A stretch of 64,000 nucleotides of DNA from positions 46,900 through 110,899 of the forward strand of contig JAAWCE010000027.1 in the NCBI GenBank assembly GCA_022793065.1. Direction: 5' to 3'. The DNA is from Lachnospiraceae bacterium (GTDB lineage Bacteria; Bacillota; Clostridia; Lachnospirales; Lachnospiraceae). Under the pieces are notes generated by a model that had not been told where the DNA came from, ran no database searches, and saw nothing but the letters and a program-made list of their open reading frames with translations. Positions within the stretch are counted from its first letter, which is position 1. Each line of letters opens with the position of its first letter. Positions 38,309 through 47,502 of the stretch are shown in pieces. The position numbers and the translations under genes are program-made.

Positions 38309-38333
38309 AACATATGTTCGAGCGTGCTATAAT
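38305..38333 (+). promoter_or_regulatory. ruvAB promoter with embedded LexA (SOS) box
   Basis: TTGAAA (38305) and TATAAT (38328) are exactly 17 bp apart with a TGC extended -10. The bases 38307-38320, read on the minus strand as CGAACATATGTTTC, match the Gram-positive LexA consensus CGAACRNRYGTTYC at every position. The operator overlaps the -35 and spacer, the classic position for repression. Confidence 0.87.
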
Positions 38334-38385
38334 ATTGGTATATCAATTTATCGGCTAGTGATTTCAAGCGTGGTGGAACACTATA

Positions 38386-38425
38386 GATTCAGTTGATTCA
38401 GTTGATTCAGTTGATTCAGTTGATT
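38386..38425 (+). repeat. 9-bp short tandem repeat (TTGATTCAG) before ruvA
   Basis: Three full copies plus partial copies at both ends, 25-64 bp upstream of the ruvA ATG and downstream of the SOS promoter, so it lies in the 5' leader. Read in the ruvA frame it encodes repeated Leu-Ile-Gln without a stop before the gene's ATG. Confidence 0.9.
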
Positions 38426-38449
38426 GGGTTGTGTAAGGGGGTGGGGAGA

Positions 38450-39055
38450 ATGATTGCATATGTCAATGGGATCATAGATGATATTTCGGAAGAGAATGTG
38501 ATTGTTGACGTGGGGGGAATAGGATACAATGTAAGGATCTCCGCGGCTACGGCGGAAAAGCTGCCGGGAGTTGGAAAACAGGTGAAACTGTATACTTATA
38601 CAAGCGTGCGGGAGGACGCCATACAATTATTTGGTTTTTTATCCCGTAATGATTTGGATATTTTCAGGAAATGTATTACAGTAAGCGGTATTGGACCCAA
38701 GGGGGCATTGGCAATTCTGTCCGTATTGGATGCGGATTCCCTGCGTTTTGCCATTGTGACCGGGGATGCGAAGGCAATTTCAAAAGCGCCGGGGATCGGA
38801 GCTAAGACAGCGGAGCGATTAATTCTGGAACTTAAGGGAAAGGTGCAAGTGGAAGATACCCAAATAGGGCAGGAAATTAATCAGAGTGGGGAAGCAGGTG
38901 TTGGGGAGAATGTTCAGAAGAGAGAGGCTGTAGAGGCGTTGGTTTCATTGGGATATGGAAGGGCGGAAGCCGTTAAGGCGGTAAATGCCATTGAGGGGAT
39001 AGAATCCATGGATTCGGGTACGGTGCTTAAGGCAGCGTTGAAAAAAATGTTTTGA
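38450..39055 (+). CDS. ruvA: Holliday junction DNA helicase subunit RuvA
   Basis: A protein of 201 residues with domain I (MIAYVNGIIDD, VDVGGIGYNV), two helix-hairpin-helix motifs in domain II (SGIGPKGALAIL, PGIGAKTAERLILELKGK) and a C-terminal RuvB-binding domain (VEALVSLGYGRAEA). It binds the Holliday junction as a tetramer and loads RuvB. The ATG fits the family N-terminus; the open frame continues upstream through a 9-bp repeat but those residues are not family-like. It is the first gene of an SOS-type ruvAB operon. Confidence 0.97.
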   Translation: MIAYVNGIIDDISEENVIVDVGGIGYNVRISAATAEKLPGVGKQVKLYTYTSVREDAIQLFGFLSRNDLDIFRKCITVSGIGPKGALAILSVLDADSLRFAIVTGDAKAISKAPGIGAKTAERLILELKGKVQVEDTQIGQEINQSGEAGVGENVQKREAVEALVSLGYGRAEAVKAVNAIEGIESMDSGTVLKAALKKMF

Positions 39056-39146
39056 TTTTTCTGGGACAAATAAATTGTGAGTAATCAAAAGGAAGAGAAA
39101 GCAGATACCCGCTCATGAATGGGTGCATGGGAGTTAGAATGATATT

Positions 39147-40151
39147 ATGGCCAAGAGAATGATAGAGACAAATGTAACGGAAGAAGACAGCAAAATAGAG
39201 GGGTCTTTGCGCCCGCAAAATCTGAATGATTATATTGGCCAGTCTAAGGTGAAAGAAAATCTGAAAATTTTTATTCAGGCGGCTAAGCAAAGAGAAGATG
39301 CTTTGGATCATGTGCTTTTTTATGGACCGCCTGGATTGGGCAAGACCACGCTTGCAGGCATTATTGCAAATGAGATGGGAGTTCATTTGAAGGTGACCAG
39401 TGGACCGGCTATTGAAAAACCGGGAGAAATGGCCGCAATTTTGAATAACCTGGAGGAAGGCGATCTGCTTTTTGTGGATGAGATTCATCGGCTGAATCGT
39501 CAGGTGGAGGAAGTGTTATATCCGGCCATGGAGGATTATTGTATTGATATTGTGATAGGAAAAGGTTCCACAGCCCGCTCTGTGCGACTGGATTTGCCGC
39601 GTTTTACTTTGGTGGGAGCCACTACCAGAGCAGGACTTTTGACAGCCCCTCTGCGGGATCGCTTTGGTATGATTTATCATATGGAATTCTATACGGTGGA
39701 GGAACTTCAGTTGATAATTCTTCATTCGGCAAGGGTATTGTCGGTGGAGATTGAACCGGAAGGCGCATTGGAAATGGCGAGAAGGAGCAGAGGAACGCCC
39801 AGGCTTGCCAATCGTATCCTCAAAAGAGTGCGAGATTTTGCACAGGTAAAGTATGATGGAATTATTACGGAACAGGTGGCGAGAACCGCGCTGGATTTGA
39901 TGGATGTGGACAAACTGGGGTTGGATCATATTGACCGTAATTTATTGTTGACAATGATTGAAAAGTTTGAGGGGGGACCGGTGGGATTGGACACGCTTGC
40001 TGCTGCGATCGGTGAGGATTCGGGAACCATTGAGGATGTGTATGAACCATATCTGATTCAGAACGGATTGATTCATCGCACGCCCAGAGGTCGGGTGGCG
40101 ACGGAATTGGCGTATCAGCATTTGGGGCGTGGGATATTTGTTCGGAAATAA
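39147..40151 (+). CDS. ruvB: Holliday junction DNA helicase motor RuvB
   Basis: A protein of 334 residues. An AAA+ ATPase with Walker [10 protein letters not shown] (60-68), Walker B LLFVDEIH, sensor segment GATTRAG and arginine-finger region RDRFG, then a C-terminal winged helix ([17 protein letters not shown]). As a hexamer it drives branch migration with RuvA. It follows ruvA by 91 bp without a promoter-like sequence. Confidence 0.98.
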   Translation: MAKRMIETNVTEEDSKIEGSLRPQNLNDYIGQSKVKENLKIFIQAAKQREDALDHVLFYGPPGLGKTTLAGIIANEMGVHLKVTSGPAIEKPGEMAAILNNLEEGDLLFVDEIHRLNRQVEEVLYPAMEDYCIDIVIGKGSTARSVRLDLPRFTLVGATTRAGLLTAPLRDRFGMIYHMEFYTVEELQLIILHSARVLSVEIEPEGALEMARRSRGTPRLANRILKRVRDFAQVKYDGIITEQVARTALDLMDVDKLGLDHIDRNLLLTMIEKFEGGPVGLDTLAAAIGEDSGTIEDVYEPYLIQNGLIHRTPRGRVATELAYQHLGRGIFVRK

Positions 40152-40192
40152 ATGTCTAAGAGGCAGGTACGGAACTGGGGGAGAGCAGACAT

Positions 40193-41488
40193 ATGAGTAA
40201 TTGGGTGGGAATTGTAGGCGGGGGAGCGGCTGGAATGATGGCGGCGATTACGGCCGCAGCTCAGGGGGCAAGAGTTACATTGATAGAGGGAAATGACAGA
40301 TTGGGCAAGAAATTATTGTCCACTGGCAATGGGAAATGTAACCTGGGCAATGAGAAGTTGAGTTTAGAGGAATATTACACCAATCAGCCAGAATTGTTGG
40401 AGAATTGCCTGAAACGCTTTGGAACGGCGGATACCATTGCTTTCTTTCAGAAAATGGGTTTATGTATAAAAAATAAAAATGGATATTTATATCCTTTAGG
40501 CGAACAGGCGGCTATTGTCCAGGATGTACTGCGCTATAGGGTGCGGGAACTGGGAGTGGACCTGGTTATGGGATGCAAAATTTCTAAGATATGGAAAAAG
40601 CATGGGGAAATTTTCTTACAGGGAGATGGGAAGAAATTTGGATTTGACCGCGTTATTCTTGCCTGTGGAGGACAGGCAGTTCCGAAGACTGGTTCCGACG
40701 GGAGTGGATATCAATTGGCCGCACAATTGGGGCATCATTTGATTCCTTTGGTACCGGCTTTGGTACAGCTAAGATGCAGGGAAGCGTATTTTAAGGCAGT
40801 GACAGGCGTCAGGGCGGAGGGCAAACTCTCAGTGTATTGGCGTGGGAAATGTGTGGCCGGCGAGCGTGGGGAACTGCAGTTGACGGATTATGGCATTTCC
40901 GGTATTCCTGTGTTTCAATTGAGTCGTATTATAAATTATTTGCTGGCCGGAAAAGAAAAATTTGCGTTGGGAGGAACCAGGGGTGAGGCGGAAAAAGAAC
41001 CGTGTGAAAGAAATAGATCTTCTGGAGAAGAAGTTGAAGTAGAGATTGATTTTTTGCCAGGGTATTCTATAGAAGCATGGAGAGAGTTTTGTGCCGAAAG
41101 GGATGTATTGAGGAAGGAAAGGACAGCAGAAGAATTTTTCACAGGTATTCTTCACAAAAAACTGATGCTGTTATTTATAAAAATGGCAGGGATAAAGCCC
41201 TCAGACCTTATTGCCGCAGTAGAAAGAGAAAAGATAGATAAGGTTTACGGATTATGTAGGTGCTGGCGGGTACATGTGACAGGCAGCAACTCGTATGAAA
41301 ATGCTCAGGTATGTGCCGGAGGCGTACCTTTGGATGAAGTGACAAGTGATTTGGAGTCAAAAAAAGTTTCAGGCGTTTATTTTGCAGGTGAGATTCTGGA
41401 TGTGGATGGTAAATGCGGCGGATACAATCTTCAATGGGCGTGGAGCAGCGGTTTTCTATCGGGAAGGGCGTCGGCTGAGGCTTTTTGA
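40193..41488 (+). CDS. FAD-dependent oxidoreductase, HI0933/YhiN family
   Basis: A protein of 431 residues with an N-terminal dinucleotide fold (GIVGGGAAGMMAA), the family motif LGKKLLSTGNGKCN, an ILACGGQAVPKTGSDGSG segment and the C-terminal FAD contact CGGYNLQWAWSSG. The HI0933/YhiN family is widespread but lacks a firmly known reaction; some annotation calls it aminoacetone oxidase. The middle has a low-complexity stretch (about 262-285, rich in Glu, Gly and Arg). It follows ruvB by 41 bp and precedes another FAD protein by 55 bp, so all may share a transcript. Confidence 0.88.
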   Translation: MSNWVGIVGGGAAGMMAAITAAAQGARVTLIEGNDRLGKKLLSTGNGKCNLGNEKLSLEEYYTNQPELLENCLKRFGTADTIAFFQKMGLCIKNKNGYLYPLGEQAAIVQDVLRYRVRELGVDLVMGCKISKIWKKHGEIFLQGDGKKFGFDRVILACGGQAVPKTGSDGSGYQLAAQLGHHLIPLVPALVQLRCREAYFKAVTGVRAEGKLSVYWRGKCVAGERGELQLTDYGISGIPVFQLSRIINYLLAGKEKFALGGTRGEAEKEPCERNRSSGEEVEVEIDFLPGYSIEAWREFCAERDVLRKERTAEEFFTGILHKKLMLLFIKMAGIKPSDLIAAVEREKIDKVYGLCRCWRVHVTGSNSYENAQVCAGGVPLDEVTSDLESKKVSGVYFAGEILDVDGKCGGYNLQWAWSSGFLSGRASAEAF

Positions 41489-41543
41489 TACACACAAGCG
41501 AAAAAGTTTGCTCAAAAAAGTTTTATTATGAAATGAGGATTTT

Positions 41544-43241
41544 ATGATTAGAATAAATCAGGTTAAAGTACGTCCCGGACATTCGGAGGCTGATTTGAAG
41601 AAAAAAGCGGCTGAGATCTTAAGGATTTCCTTAAGGGATATTAAAGAGATGAAAATAATACGTCAGTCTGTGGACGCCAGGAAAAAACCGGATATATTTT
41701 TTAGCTATTCCCTTTTGCTGGATATTTGTAATGAAGAAAAAGTACTGAAACGGTTCAAGGGAAAGGAAGCACAGGTATCTAAGGAAGATAGGGTTTTCTA
41801 TTGTTTTCCCAAAGCAGGAAGCCGTATACGGAAAGGGCCTATAGTGATTGTGGGGATGGGGCCCGCTGGTTTGTTTTGCGGATATTTTCTGGCGCTGCAC
41901 GGCTATAAGCCAATTTTGCTGGAGAGAGGGAAATGTGTGGAAGAGAGACAGCGTGATGTGGAACTCTTCTGGAAGGAAGGCAGATTACATCCAAATTCCA
42001 ATGTACAGTTTGGCGAGGGTGGTGCGGGAACTTTTTCGGATGGCAAATTGAATACATTAGTTAAGGATAAAGATGGCAGGAACGGCATTGTATTGGAGAC
42101 ACTTGTGAAATATGGCGCAAAGGAAAGTATCTGTTATGAAGCCAAACCTCATATGGGGACGGACGTACTCTGTAATGTGGTGAAGAATATGCGGGAGGAA
42201 ATCATAAGGCAAGGAGGTCAGGTGCGATTTGAAAGCCAGGTGACAGAAATTTGTATTTCAGAAGGCTGTGTGGAAGGCGTAATCATTGACGGCAGTGAGC
42301 GTCTTAACTGTGAACAACTGGTATTGGCAATCGGTCACAGTGCCAGAGATACGTTTTCCATGCTTTATGAAAAGCAGGTTCCTATGGAGGCCAAGGCTTT
42401 TGCGGTGGGGCTGAGGGTGGAACATCCACAGGTTATGATAAACGAAAGTCAGTATGCTTGTGTGTCGTCAGAAGAATTGGGGGCGGCGCCGTATAAGGTA
42501 ACGGCAAAAGCAAAAAATGGCAGAGGTGTGTATTCTTTTTGCATGTGTCCGGGAGGATATGTGGTCAATGCTTCTTCTGAAGAGGGACATACGGCTGTAA
42601 ATGGAATGAGTTATAGTGGGCGTGAAGGCTGCAATGCCAACAGTGCGGTGGTGGTGACTGTGACGCCGGAGGACTTTGAATCGTCACATCCCTTAGCGGG
42701 CATTGCATTTCAAAGGCAATTGGAAGATAGGGCGTATCAAATTGGACGGGGGAAAATCCCAGTACAGAGGTATGAGAATTATCGGGAAGCTGTACAGGGG
42801 GAGAAAGGGACGGATGAGTATGAATTCAGTCAGATGGATGAAACAGGTGAAAGAATCGAAAAATATTGTGAAGGGGTAAGGGCAGCTATAGGAGAACAGG
42901 ATAAGGTAATGCCGCAGTGTAAAGGAATGTACCTGTGGGCAGATGTGAGTAAAATTCTTCCCAAAGAGTGTAATGAAGCAATTTTAGATGGTATGGAGGC
43001 GTTTGGAAGGCAGATTAAGGGCTTTGACAGGCCGGATGTCTGTATGTCCGGAGTGGAAAGCCGTACCTCGTCCCCTGTGAGGATTCTTCGGGATGAAAGT
43101 TTACAGTCGGCAATCAGAGGATTATATCCTTGTGGAGAAGGCGCTGGCTATGCGGGGGGAATTCTTTCCGCAGCTATGGATGGGCTGCGTGTAGCGGAGG
43201 CCATTGCAGCGGAATATGCAAAAGATGGTTTACAGAGTTAA
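41544..43241 (+). CDS. FAD-dependent dehydrogenase, COG2509 family
   Basis: A protein of 565 residues. A small N-terminal domain (1-95) precedes the FAD-binding fold (VIVGMGPAGLFCGYFLA), then NVQFGEGGAGTFSDGKLNT, a VLAIGHSARDTF segment and the C-terminal PCGEGAGYAGGI. COG2509 proteins are uncharacterised flavoproteins common in Firmicutes and Bacteroidetes. Cysteines in the middle (FCMCPGGYVVNA) are family features. It is probably co-transcribed with the HI0933-type gene before it. No substrate can be inferred. Confidence 0.87.
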   Translation: MIRINQVKVRPGHSEADLKKKAAEILRISLRDIKEMKIIRQSVDARKKPDIFFSYSLLLDICNEEKVLKRFKGKEAQVSKEDRVFYCFPKAGSRIRKGPIVIVGMGPAGLFCGYFLALHGYKPILLERGKCVEERQRDVELFWKEGRLHPNSNVQFGEGGAGTFSDGKLNTLVKDKDGRNGIVLETLVKYGAKESICYEAKPHMGTDVLCNVVKNMREEIIRQGGQVRFESQVTEICISEGCVEGVIIDGSERLNCEQLVLAIGHSARDTFSMLYEKQVPMEAKAFAVGLRVEHPQVMINESQYACVSSEELGAAPYKVTAKAKNGRGVYSFCMCPGGYVVNASSEEGHTAVNGMSYSGREGCNANSAVVVTVTPEDFESSHPLAGIAFQRQLEDRAYQIGRGKIPVQRYENYREAVQGEKGTDEYEFSQMDETGERIEKYCEGVRAAIGEQDKVMPQCKGMYLWADVSKILPKECNEAILDGMEAFGRQIKGFDRPDVCMSGVESRTSSPVRILRDESLQSAIRGLYPCGEGAGYAGGILSAAMDGLRVAEAIAAEYAKDGLQS

Positions 43242-43291
43242 GAATACGCCATTGTAAGGGGCGGCCATATTGAAAAGTGAGGTAAATAAGA

Positions 43292-44959
43292 ATGATTCGA
43301 TTGTTTGAGCAGCATTTTGTACGGGAACAAAAGGAACTTGATGGAATGTGGAGTTATGTCAGGGAAGATGGGGCCGAATATACCCTTCCTGTTCCCGGAT
43401 GTATTGAGCAGCATCCGGAACTACTGACTTATAGAGGTAAGGGGACTTATTATAAAAAGGTATTTATAAAAGAAAAGACAAATGTTCGTCTTGAATTTAA
43501 GGGAGTAAGTCATACGGCGGATGTTTATTTTGACAATGAGTTTTTGGTACATCACTATAATGCCTTTACTGGATTCAGTGGAATCGTGGAAGGCGTGGAA
43601 CCGGGAGAGCATGAGATAAAAGTCTGTGTAGACAATTCTTTCAGCGAAGCTTCAGCATTACATGTTCCAAACGATTATTATACTTATGGCGGAATTATGA
43701 GGCCGGTGGTAATGGAACAAATTGGTAATGTATATATAAAAAATGTTCATTTTACTCCAGACAAGTCGGAAGGGATATGGAATGGGAAGATTGAGGTGGA
43801 AGTTGAAAATGTCAGCGATAAAGATATTCCTGTAGAAGTGCGTATTGAGCTGGCCAGGACAGAAATGACTGAAATGTTTCATGCAGGCGCCCGGAGCTGC
43901 GGGCAGGTTACGTTTCAGGTCAAATGTGAAAATGCGGAGGAATGGAATACAGATTCTCCAAGACTTTATCTGCTTCACACAAATCTTTTGCTGGATGGTA
44001 AAATTGTGGATGATTATATTGACAGAGTTGGATTCAGAACAATCAGCATGACTAAGCAGAGACTTTTGATAAACGGAAAACCGGTATTTTTAAAAGGGTT
44101 TAATCGTCATGAAGACTACGGAACCATAGGAAGCGCAATTCCCTTACAGGTTATGGTGCAGGATATGGATTTAATGCAGGAGACAGGCGCCAATGCGGTG
44201 CGTACCTGTCATTATCCCAACGACGAAAGATTTCTGGATCTGTGCGATGAACGTGGGATGATGGTGTGGGAAGAGAATCATGCCAGGGGATTAAGTCTGG
44301 AACAGATGTGCAATCCAAACTTTGACCGTCAGTGCAGGGACTGTATAGATGAAATGATTTCCCAGCACTATAATCATCCGGCCATTGTGATATGGGGCAT
44401 TTTAAATGAGTGTGACAGTACATCGGAGACAGGAAGGGAAAAATATAAAAATCAGTACGAACAGATAAAGCGTCTGGACAGTTCCCGGCCCACTACGTCC
44501 GCAACATGCAAGCATTTTCAGGATATTTGTCTGGATTTACTTGACATTGTATCTTTTAATATGTATTCCGGCTGGTACCAGGATGTACCCGTAAAGGATC
44601 GCCATGAACAGGAAATGGATTGGATTGCACAGACGGGAGGCGCCGGAAAGCCTGTGATTGTCAGTGAGTTTGGCGCTGCAGCAATGTATGGTTACAGGGA
44701 CAGAGGACGCTGTAAATGGAGTGAAGAAAGACAGGCGGATATTATTCGGGAAAATCTGGAAGTTTATCGGGAGGATGAGAGGATTACCGGAGTGTTTATC
44801 TGGCAGTTTGCCGATTGCAAAGTGACGGAAGAGGAATGGTTTTTCAGCAGGGCAAGATGCCATAATAATAAGGGTGTTGTGGATGAATACAGAAGACCCA
44901 AGGAAGCTTTTGATGTCGTTAAACAACTTTTTCCCCAGATGAACGGTAAGGAGAAGTGA
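43292..44959 (+). CDS. Glycoside hydrolase family 2 (beta-glucuronidase/beta-galactosidase-like)
   Basis: A protein of 555 residues with the three core GH2 domains: sugar-binding jelly roll (1-150), immunoglobulin-like domain (about 155-255) and a TIM barrel from about 262 (KGFNRHEDYGTIG). The acid/base is E373 in GILNECD and the nucleophile E459 in IVSEFGA. No signal peptide, so it acts inside the cell on imported oligosaccharides. The GH28 gene starts one base after its stop, pointing to a shared pectin-type substrate; uronic acid or galactose removal are both possible. It is shorter than E. coli LacZ and near GusA length. Confidence 0.9.
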   Translation: MIRLFEQHFVREQKELDGMWSYVREDGAEYTLPVPGCIEQHPELLTYRGKGTYYKKVFIKEKTNVRLEFKGVSHTADVYFDNEFLVHHYNAFTGFSGIVEGVEPGEHEIKVCVDNSFSEASALHVPNDYYTYGGIMRPVVMEQIGNVYIKNVHFTPDKSEGIWNGKIEVEVENVSDKDIPVEVRIELARTEMTEMFHAGARSCGQVTFQVKCENAEEWNTDSPRLYLLHTNLLLDGKIVDDYIDRVGFRTISMTKQRLLINGKPVFLKGFNRHEDYGTIGSAIPLQVMVQDMDLMQETGANAVRTCHYPNDERFLDLCDERGMMVWEENHARGLSLEQMCNPNFDRQCRDCIDEMISQHYNHPAIVIWGILNECDSTSETGREKYKNQYEQIKRLDSSRPTTSATCKHFQDICLDLLDIVSFNMYSGWYQDVPVKDRHEQEMDWIAQTGGAGKPVIVSEFGAAAMYGYRDRGRCKWSEERQADIIRENLEVYREDERITGVFIWQFADCKVTEEEWFFSRARCHNNKGVVDEYRRPKEAFDVVKQLFPQMNGKEK

Positions 44960-44960
44960 A

Positions 44961-46244
44961 ATGACTATAGAGAAAGATAGGATACCTTTTCAGATAAATG
45001 TCAGCAAGCCGGATATGGAAAAATATGATCAACACAGTTTTGAAATAAAGGACTATGATTCCGCTGAAATGTCCCATGAGGACAGAAAGCAATTGATACA
45101 GAAAGTGGTGGATATCTGTAAAGAAGCCGGAGGCGGTACTGTAATTGTCAACAAGGGAAAGTGGATTTCCGGTCCTATCCGGTTATATGATAATATATGT
45201 CTCAAATTACATGAAGAGGCTGAGATTGTCTTTAGCCAGATTCCAGAAGATTATCTTCCGGTGGTGTTTACCAGATGGGAGGGGATGGAATGTTACAATT
45301 ATTCGCCTTTGATTTATGCGTACAAGTGTAAAAATATAGCCATTATTGGCAAGGGAAAGTTAAATGGAATGGGGCAGTCCTGGTGGCATTGGAAAAAGCA
45401 CCAGGAGACAGCGGCAAAGGAACTGTGTTATGCGGAAAGTAATGGAATTCCGGTAGAGAAAAGGATTTACGGCACCAGGGAGGCAGCTTTAAGGCCGTCG
45501 TTTATTCAATTGATGCATTGTGAAAATGTATATCTTTGCGATTTTACTATTGAAGAAGGGCCTCAGTGGACCATACATCCTGTATATTGTCAGAATGTGG
45601 TGATTCAGGGAGTGAATGTTTATACTACGGGACATAATACGGATGGTCTCAATCCCGATTCCTGTAAGGATGTATGGATTGAGGGATGTCATTTTTCAAC
45701 AGGAGATGATTGCATTGCCGTTAATTCGGGAATGAATGAGGATGGATGGCGTGTGGGAAGACCTTGTGAAAATATAGTGATTGTGGATTGCGTTATGGAA
45801 GGGGGACACGGAGGCGTAGTAATCGGCAGCGGTATGAGCGGCGGTGTAAAAAATGTTTATGCGTCCCATTGCCGAATGAGCAATGTGATGCAGGGGATTC
45901 GTGTAAAATCCATGAAGGGAAGAGGGGGATATATAAAAGATGTGTGGTTTGAAGACATTCATCTTGAGCACATAAGCGATGCTGGGATTCAAATCAGTAT
46001 GTTTTATCCTTACAGTACAGTAATGCCTAAGAATGATGTTCCGCCCCATATCAGCGATATTAAGGTAAAAAATATTTCCGGAAGCAATCATCATATTGCA
46101 ATTGAACTCAGGGGATTGAAGGAAGAGAATATCAAAAATGTAGAGTTGGAAGACATTGAGTTATCTTCTGAGAAAAGCATGATTGTAGAGAATGTGGAAG
46201 GCATATCTTTGCGGAATGTAAATTTAAGTAAGGATATTGGCTGA
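44961..46244 (+). CDS. Glycoside hydrolase family 28 (polygalacturonase-like), cytoplasmic
   Basis: A protein of 427 residues with a right-handed beta-helix pattern. GH28 catalytic motifs are complete: N226-T-D228-G, D249-D250 in GDDC, H283 in GGHGG, and R314-V-K316. There is no signal peptide, so it should trim oligogalacturonides or rhamnogalacturonan pieces inside the cell. It starts one base after the GH2 gene, with that gene's 3' end providing the ribosome site (AAGGAGAAG). The ATP-grasp gene follows 36 bp later. Confidence 0.93.
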   Translation: MTIEKDRIPFQINVSKPDMEKYDQHSFEIKDYDSAEMSHEDRKQLIQKVVDICKEAGGGTVIVNKGKWISGPIRLYDNICLKLHEEAEIVFSQIPEDYLPVVFTRWEGMECYNYSPLIYAYKCKNIAIIGKGKLNGMGQSWWHWKKHQETAAKELCYAESNGIPVEKRIYGTREAALRPSFIQLMHCENVYLCDFTIEEGPQWTIHPVYCQNVVIQGVNVYTTGHNTDGLNPDSCKDVWIEGCHFSTGDDCIAVNSGMNEDGWRVGRPCENIVIVDCVMEGGHGGVVIGSGMSGGVKNVYASHCRMSNVMQGIRVKSMKGRGGYIKDVWFEDIHLEHISDAGIQISMFYPYSTVMPKNDVPPHISDIKVKNISGSNHHIAIELRGLKEENIKNVELEDIELSSEKSMIVENVEGISLRNVNLSKDIG

Positions 46245-46280
46245 TAGTATGGAAAGCGGAAGGGTTCAGGTGATAATGGA

Positions 46281-47135
46281 ATGGTGACTGCTGTTTTATT
46301 TCCGTCACATTTTTATGATGCTGCCAAAGTGGATGAGGATTTACAGGCTGAATATGATGCAGTTGCTTTAGAAAAGGTCTTTCAGATTGTGATATTTGGA
46401 TATGCACAGTGGTTTCATGAAGGGAAACTGTTGATAAAAAATACGCCTGAGAAGGAAATCAAGGCAGTTTATCGCGGATGGATGATGAAACCTGAGCAGT
46501 ACAGGACATTTTATGAGCAGCTTCTGGAGAAAAATATAAAGCTTGTGACAGAACCGCCGGCCTATGAATTAATGCATCTTTTTCCAAAAGTATATGAGAA
46601 GATAAGAGCGGATACGGCCAAAATAAAGATATATCCCCTACATGGTTCGATTGATGTGAATGAGCTGAAAGCTGCATTTAACAAGTTTATGGTAAAAGAT
46701 TTTGTGAAGTCCGTAAAAGGTACAGATTTTCCAAGATGTTTTGACCAAAGTGTAACGCAGGAAGTGTTTGATAAATGGATGGAAGTATTTTATAACTATA
46801 GGGGTGATTTGCTTACGGGAGGTATTTGTATAAAAGAGTTTTTGCCTTTAAAGTATTATGGGAAGAATACAAATGAATTCAGAGTGTTTTATATCAACCA
46901 TATATCGGCGACAATATGCAGAAATTCCGGCCAGGGTAATTTTACCCCATTTCCGCCCCAGGCATTGATTGATCAATACAGTTATTTAGCCAGTCCGTTT
47001 TACACAGTGGATTTTGGAGAGCTTGAAGATGGTTCCTGGAAGGTGTTGGAAGTGGGGGACGGAGGTGTTTCTGGTCTGTCGGAAGGACAGGATTATGGGC
47101 AATTTTTCAGGGCGTTGTATCAATGCTTTCGTTGA
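46281..47135 (+). CDS. ATP-grasp protein, DUF4343/R2K-like
   Basis: A protein of 284 residues resembling ATP-grasp proteins of the R2K/DUF4343 group: a RGWMMKPEQYRTFYEQL lead, FVKSVKGTDFPRCF, ICIKEFLPLKYYGK and the metal-binding end TVDFGELEDGSWKVLEVGDG. R2K proteins are thought to make amide bonds with small molecules or peptides, often in conflict or modification systems; the substrate here is unknown. It lies directly behind GH2-GH28 and before a strong terminator. A link to sugar metabolism is not obvious. Confidence 0.7.
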   Translation: MVTAVLFPSHFYDAAKVDEDLQAEYDAVALEKVFQIVIFGYAQWFHEGKLLIKNTPEKEIKAVYRGWMMKPEQYRTFYEQLLEKNIKLVTEPPAYELMHLFPKVYEKIRADTAKIKIYPLHGSIDVNELKAAFNKFMVKDFVKSVKGTDFPRCFDQSVTQEVFDKWMEVFYNYRGDLLTGGICIKEFLPLKYYGKNTNEFRVFYINHISATICRNSGQGNFTPFPPQALIDQYSYLASPFYTVDFGELEDGSWKVLEVGDGGVSGLSEGQDYGQFFRALYQCFR

Positions 47136-47205
47136 TGGGGAAATTATGGCAATTATTTATATGAACTGAAAATCGAACTACACAAATTTAATTCTGCTTT
47201 TAGGT

Positions 47206-47244
47206 AAGCTTCCGTTGCATTTGATGTAAACGGAAGCTTTTTTT
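47206..47244 (+). terminator. Rho-independent terminator after the GH2-GH28-ATP-grasp group
   Basis: An 11-bp perfect stem (AAGCTTCCGTT / AACGGAAGCTT) with a 12-nt loop and a T tract of seven. Confidence 0.93.
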
Positions 47245-47351
47245 CAAGATATAAATTTTGTGACAGGACAGAAGTAAAATTAGGACAAAAGTAAAATGAA
47301 GTTAGTTTTGGATGTAATGAAATAAGATAAAATCATTTGGAAGACATATCA

Positions 47352-47380
47352 TTGACGCATCGTAGAAAATAAAGTATGAT
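47352..47380 (+). promoter_or_regulatory. proB promoter
   Basis: TTGACG and TATGAT with a 17-bp spacer, close to consensus, 123 bp before the proB ATG. The leader between shows no recognised riboswitch or T-box. Confidence 0.72.
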
Positions 47381-47502
47381 AAGAACGGTTATAGATATGG
47401 GATTTCTGTATGCTGCTTGTTTTAAATAGAACAGAAACAACTGTTTTTGGCCAAGCTGATGAAGCAATTAGTGTTTAAAATATAATACGGACGGAAGGAA
47501 TT

